Assembly (NCBI GenBank): GCA_900548225.1
Contig: URJM01000045.1
Location: 1 to 16,981 of the forward strand
Reading direction: 5' to 3'
Length of the DNA: 16,981 bases
From: an uncultured bacterium
GTDB taxonomy: Bacteria > Verrucomicrobiota > Lentisphaeria > Oligosphaerales > Oligosphaeraceae
In this document: in pieces, positions 13,062-16,981 of the stretch
Numbering within the stretch: position 1 is the first letter of the stretch
Layout: each line of letters begins with the position of its first letter
Made by a program: the position numbers and the translations under genes
The notes under the pieces: generated by a model
The model's database searches: none
Told to the model about the DNA's origin: nothing
The model's input: the letters and a program-made list of their open reading frames with translations, nothing else

Positions 13062-14834
13062 GTGAATACGCAAAGCTCGAAGTCGACGATTATCTGGACG
13101 CTGCCCTTGTTGGCGGCGCTCCTCTATCTGGCGTGCGTGCCATGGGCGGAGATTCGCGGGAGTGACGAGGCGGTATTTGCGACCGTTGCGCGGGAGATGA
13201 TTGCCAGCGGCAACTTTCTGCATCCGACCTTCCAGGGGCAGACGGCCAACATATTTCCGCTCTATCCCTGGCTGATATGCCTCTTTTCGGGTTTCCACGC
13301 CCCGGGCGTCCTGGCAATCCGGCTTCCTGCGGTGCTGGCTGTCTTTGCGATGGCGTTCCAGGCGTATTTGGTTGCGCGCCGCCATCGCGGCATTCCCGCC
13401 GGCACCCTTGCCGCGCTGATTGTCCTGACCTCCTTCGGGGCGATGCGCGTCGGGATTTTCGGGCAGGCCGAGACCCTCCACGCGGCCCTGCTGAGCGGCG
13501 CCTGGCTCTCCTGGCATAGCCTGGGCGCGCTCCAGCGCAGGTGGCGGCTGGCGTGGGGCGTTTCGCTGGGGCTGGTCTTCCTTGACACGATGGCCGTGGG
13601 ATTGCGTGGAGTCCTCCTCTTCTATCTGCCGCTGCTCTTTACCTCGATGCCGCCCAGGACGCGCCGCCTCCTGCGCTCCAGGGAACACCTCTGGTGGCTT
13701 GCGGCATACGCACTCGTGCTATACGTGTGGGTGGGCATACTGTGCCCGCAGCCACTGCTTGGCTGGAATGCGATGGTCGGCTCACTCTCCGGCTCGGCGG
13801 TCCCCGAGGGCGCGGTGCGGCACTTCTTTGCCTTCCCTGCGCGGTGCCTGAGGGACTATCTGCCCTGGAGCGTCTTCATCTGGGTGCCATTCTGCCTGGC
13901 CCTGCGCCCCCTCGAACCACCGGGGTCGCTATGCGGATTCCTGAGGACGGCCGTCCTCACGCTCTTCATCTGCCACTGGATGCTCCCCGGATACTCGTCG
14001 CTTCTGATGATGCCGGCGCTTCCCGCAATGGCGATCATGACAAGCTTCAACTTGCCGATTGTCATGCACAGGCAGGAACGTGGCTGGAGACGGACGAACC
14101 GTCTCCTCTGCGTCGCCGCGGTGGCGGGGCTTCTCTACTCCGCGTTGACCTGGACCTGGGTCACAATCGGCAGGGTCACCTTCGAAAACTGCCCGGAGAG
14201 TTCCGCGCTCCGAACCTTTGGCTTCGCCTTGACAATCATCCTTGTGACGCTGGCGGTGGCGGTGGCCGTCCGGGGCGGCAATCCGGATCCGCGGGGGCTT
14301 GCATGGTGCATGGCTGGATTCCGCATCGTCTGGGTCGTCCTGCTGGCGATTCCCGCGGCGCTGACGATTGGAGACCGCGAGGCGGCCGCGCGGTCGATGC
14401 TGGGAATAATGGAGGTGGCCGACGACGACCAGCCCAGGATGGCTCCCGTGGAAATTCCCGAAGGGGAGACCGTCTACCTGCTTTCCGAGAGGCATTCGTT
14501 TCCTGCTCAGATGTTCTATCTGGGGCATCCGGTGGCGCGTCTTGACAAGGGCGCGTCATTGCCCACGATGGGCGATGTCTACCTTGTCTCCGCGACCCAG
14601 CCCGTTTTTCTTGGGTGGAACTGGGAGCGTCTTTCAGGTCCCGTTGACTTCCACCAGCACAGGCGCCTTGTCCCCGCCGTCTCCTGGCGTGACCTTCCGG
14701 GCTTTCTGTGGAATCACGAAAGGCGTCAGTATGCGCGGGTCCGCCTTGGGGAGAGCGAGTATCCCGAGCATGCGAGCGAGTATTTCCGTCCTCAGATGAT
14801 GAGTCTTTATCGTGGAGTTCCAGTCAAGCAGTAG
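13062..14834 (+). CDS. GT39/ArnT-like integral-membrane glycosyltransferase
   Basis: The 590-residue protein looks like an ArnT/PMT-type GT-C glycosyltransferase, which moves a sugar from a polyprenyl-phosphate donor to an acceptor on the periplasmic side. After one hydrophobic segment come IRGSDEAVFATVAREMIASGNFLHPTF and an NIFPLYPWLICLF segment. These match the conserved first loop with its acidic pair (D35, E36) and the donor-binding P-x-Y-x-W-L stretch. About ten more hydrophobic segments follow to residue 450. The last 140 residues are soluble, as in ArnT. The GTG is the only usual start in frame after the stop at 12969 and lacks a clear ribosome site. It ends one base before the next gene's ATG. 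Neighbouring Kdo and Lpt genes make lipid A or LPS core a possible acceptor; this is inference. Confidence 0.75.
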   Translation: MNTQSSKSTIIWTLPLLAALLYLACVPWAEIRGSDEAVFATVAREMIASGNFLHPTFQGQTANIFPLYPWLICLFSGFHAPGVLAIRLPAVLAVFAMAFQAYLVARRHRGIPAGTLAALIVLTSFGAMRVGIFGQAETLHAALLSGAWLSWHSLGALQRRWRLAWGVSLGLVFLDTMAVGLRGVLLFYLPLLFTSMPPRTRRLLRSREHLWWLAAYALVLYVWVGILCPQPLLGWNAMVGSLSGSAVPEGAVRHFFAFPARCLRDYLPWSVFIWVPFCLALRPLEPPGSLCGFLRTAVLTLFICHWMLPGYSSLLMMPALPAMAIMTSFNLPIVMHRQERGWRRTNRLLCVAAVAGLLYSALTWTWVTIGRVTFENCPESSALRTFGFALTIILVTLAVAVAVRGGNPDPRGLAWCMAGFRIVWVVLLAIPAALTIGDREAAARSMLGIMEVADDDQPRMAPVEIPEGETVYLLSERHSFPAQMFYLGHPVARLDKGASLPTMGDVYLVSATQPVFLGWNWERLSGPVDFHQHRRLVPAVSWRDLPGFLWNHERRQYARVRLGESEYPEHASEYFRPQMMSLYRGVPVKQ

Positions 14835-14835
14835 C

Positions 14836-16938
14836 ATGCATTCACCAAGCGACCAGGAGAGCAGTGGCAGTTCCGTCGCGGTGGCGCCGGATGGGCAGAG
14901 GATATATCGTTGCGGCAGTCTTTCATACACTCCGCGGCAGCTCTATTCCCTTCTCTTCTGGCTTCTGGTCGGCGCGATGAGCATCGGCCTGGCGAACACG
15001 GTGCCCTCCAGCATCCTTCCCGTCCAGGTGAAGGGGATGCCCCTTTCGGACACGAGCCGGTGGATTCTCCTGGGAGGGATATCGACCATCCTGAACATGA
15101 CGGTCTGTCCCTATATCAGCGTCGCAAGCGACCTTTACCGAAGCAAATGGGGTCGGAGGATTCCCTTCATCGTGGTCTCGATGCCTCCGGTTGTCCTGGG
15201 GCTCGTCCTCTTCGCCTTCACGCACAAGTTCGGCGGCCTGCTTTCGGAGTGGGCGCAGCCGTTCTGGGAGACCTCGCCCGCGACGATGACGGCGGTCGTC
15301 ATGGGTCTGGCGATGTTCATCTTCCAGTTCTTCATGATGTGGGTGAACTCGGTAATCTGGTACATATTCATCGACATCATCCCGCCGGAGTATTTCAGCA
15401 AGACCCTGGCGATCATGCGGCTTGGCCTACAGCTGTCGGCGGCCATCTTCAGCTATTTCCTCTTTCCGTTGGCGGCGACGCACGCCGGCGCGATTTTCAT
15501 AGGGGTCGCGGTCTTCTACGGGATTGGCGTTTCGCTGATGTGCATCTTTGTCAAGGAGGGCATTTATCCTCCCCTTACGGAGGAGCAGCTTGCCCGGAAG
15601 AACGCCCGGGGGATTGACCTGCTGATGTCGAAGCTGAGGGGGTTCAAGGAGTTCTTCTCCTACACCTTCTGCCACCGCATCTACGTCTACAGGTATCTTG
15701 TCGGCGTCCTTGCCAGTGTCTCCGGCGCGGGCAGTGCGTTCTTCTACTTTCTACACAGCCTCCAGTTCAATTTGAACGACACCTACATTGGCAGGATGAA
15801 CGGGATTTGCGGGGTCATCTACGCCGGCGGAATTTTCGTTGCGATTGCGGTGGCGGGCCTTGTCAACCGCTGGCATCCCACGAGAATCATCACCTACAAC
15901 ACAGTCTTTTCGATGATTGTGAACACGCCCTTCCTCCTGCGCTGGGTTTTCGGCACCCTCGAACCCTCGGTCTTCGTGAATTTCACAATCATCAACGCCG
16001 GAATCTACCTTTTTCTGAACGGCCTTGTCACCATCAGCGAACAGCCGATGGAGATGTTCCTCTTTCCGAAGTCCCGTTTCGGCACATTCTGCGCGATGCA
16101 GGCGATGCTGCGCTCGTGGAGCGCGCTGATCTGCGGATTCCTCGGCGCCCGCGCCCTGGATTTCGCCCGCGCGCACTTTTCGGACACGTCGTTTGCGCTG
16201 ACCTTCGGCGCAGACTCCTGGCACTACCGCCTCATCGAACCCTGGATGATTCCCTGGAGCTTCCTCATCGCATTCGTCGGCTACAAGGTCTACAGGCATT
16301 GGAGAAAACTCGGCGGGTATGAGGGCTACGCGGCTCCTGCACCCTGGGTGGAAGGCGGCTACGAGCATGTGGACAAGCTGAAGGTCCATACGGTGAATCC
16401 AAGGTTCTTCACAAGGATGCTTGTCGTGTTCGACATCATCATCGCGACGCTGGTCGTCCTTACGCCACTCTTCGCACTCTGGAGATGCCAATGGAGCAAC
16501 GACGCGCCACGAGTCCTGGCGGAAGTGCCCGAGACATGCACGGTCGCAAACAGAATCCACGACTTCCTCTTCACGGGGGCGGAACCGGAACTGCTCCGGG
16601 AATTCCTTGCACAGCCCACAATCATAGCCGTCGCAGCAGCATGCCTCTGGATTGCCATCAGGCTCAGGCTGCAGTTCAAGGCCATGACGGCAAAGGACGG
16701 AAGAGGACTCTTCCAACCCGCACTGATGCTGATTTTCGTCGGAATATTGGCACTCGACTGGTTCAACTGCGTCCTGGCAACCTGGCAGACCGAGGGCGTC
16801 TACGGCGCAAAACTCATGACCATCAACAGCCTGGCAATACTGATGGCCGTCCTCTCCATCGGAATCATCGCATTCATGGAGAGGGATACGCCGCCCATAC
16901 GGGGGGAAGACACGGGCAAAGGGGTGCAGTCCGCATAG
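14836..16938 (+). CDS. MFS sugar-type transporter with extended C-terminus
   Basis: This is a 700-residue polytopic carrier of the major facilitator type. SDLYRSKWGRRIPF at 98-111 is the loop 2-3 motif (SDxxRSxWGRRRPF) best known from GPH and sucrose-type cation symporters. About twelve hydrophobic segments run to residue 490. A hydrophilic stretch follows, then roughly four more hydrophobic segments between about 520 and 682, giving a protein clearly longer than the usual 400-550 residues. The ATG at 14836 follows the glycosyltransferase stop by one base. A GTG at 14812 would overlap that gene by 23 bases. Neither has a good ribosome site. It is likely co-transcribed with the glycosyltransferase. 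Transport of a sugar or glycoside is likely from the motif; the actual substrate is unknown. Confidence 0.78.
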   Translation: MHSPSDQESSGSSVAVAPDGQRIYRCGSLSYTPRQLYSLLFWLLVGAMSIGLANTVPSSILPVQVKGMPLSDTSRWILLGGISTILNMTVCPYISVASDLYRSKWGRRIPFIVVSMPPVVLGLVLFAFTHKFGGLLSEWAQPFWETSPATMTAVVMGLAMFIFQFFMMWVNSVIWYIFIDIIPPEYFSKTLAIMRLGLQLSAAIFSYFLFPLAATHAGAIFIGVAVFYGIGVSLMCIFVKEGIYPPLTEEQLARKNARGIDLLMSKLRGFKEFFSYTFCHRIYVYRYLVGVLASVSGAGSAFFYFLHSLQFNLNDTYIGRMNGICGVIYAGGIFVAIAVAGLVNRWHPTRIITYNTVFSMIVNTPFLLRWVFGTLEPSVFVNFTIINAGIYLFLNGLVTISEQPMEMFLFPKSRFGTFCAMQAMLRSWSALICGFLGARALDFARAHFSDTSFALTFGADSWHYRLIEPWMIPWSFLIAFVGYKVYRHWRKLGGYEGYAAPAPWVEGGYEHVDKLKVHTVNPRFFTRMLVVFDIIIATLVVLTPLFALWRCQWSNDAPRVLAEVPETCTVANRIHDFLFTGAEPELLREFLAQPTIIAVAAACLWIAIRLRLQFKAMTAKDGRGLFQPALMLIFVGILALDWFNCVLATWQTEGVYGAKLMTINSLAILMAVLSIGIIAFMERDTPPIRGEDTGKGVQSA

Positions 16939-16981
16939 CGGCAAGGAGTATTCGCACCCTCAAAAACCCTTCTTCTGGCGC

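Noticed and set aside
15751..16944. Minus-strand open frame of 397 codons opposite the MFS carrier
   Set aside because: Its translation is His, Glu, Asp and Cys rich, the typical reverse of a membrane protein, and no fold is recognisable.

Overview
The window reads as a piece of the chromosome of a Gram-negative, GC-rich bacterium. It carries genes for Kdo synthesis and lipopolysaccharide export, the remains of a FadL-type outer-membrane channel, large glycosidases of uncharacterised type and an oversized sugar-type MFS carrier. Many starts lack a clear Shine-Dalgarno site and GTG starts occur. Together this suits a member of the PVC superphylum, perhaps Lentisphaeria or a related Verrucomicrobiota lineage. 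That placement is an inference from gene content and style; no taxonomic marker gene is present.

Left part (1-3748, plus strand): the 3' end of a TIM-barrel glycosidase-like gene, then a complete 897-residue glycosyl hydrolase resembling the GH106-type rhamnosidase-like families. The complete one has no signal peptide, so it probably acts inside the cell. A gene-free stretch follows (3749-4314). It holds a perfect 40-bp palindrome, a degenerate tandem array with a 36-37 bp period and a cluster of stem-loops.

Middle part (4315-12868, minus strand): read in the direction of transcription, the order is FAD-dependent oxidoreductase, kdsB, kdsA, kdsC, lptC-like, lptA-like, lptB, hpf, dCMP deaminase, and a FadL-family remnant lacking its N-terminal third or more. 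kdsA, kdsC, lptC and lptA-lptB are tightly packed, with 4-base stop/start overlaps at three junctions and a 4-base gap at the fourth. This is a transcription unit making Kdo and the Lpt machinery that carries LPS to the outer membrane. The order kdsC-lptC-lptA-lptB-hpf matches the E. coli locus, but rpoN, which lies between lptB and hpf there, is missing.

Right part (13062-16938, plus strand, divergent from the oxidoreductase): a polytopic GT39/ArnT-like glycosyltransferase, followed one base later by an MFS carrier of about 700 residues with extra C-terminal membrane segments. The glycosyltransferase could decorate lipid A or another envelope glycan, which would suit its LPS neighbours, but its substrate cannot be read from sequence.

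I found no RNA gene, CRISPR array, complete insertion sequence or obvious defence system. The most unusual items are the palindrome and repeat array at 3820-4120, the truncated fadL with a hairpin at its break, the double-Rossmann oxidoreductase and the extended MFS carrier.
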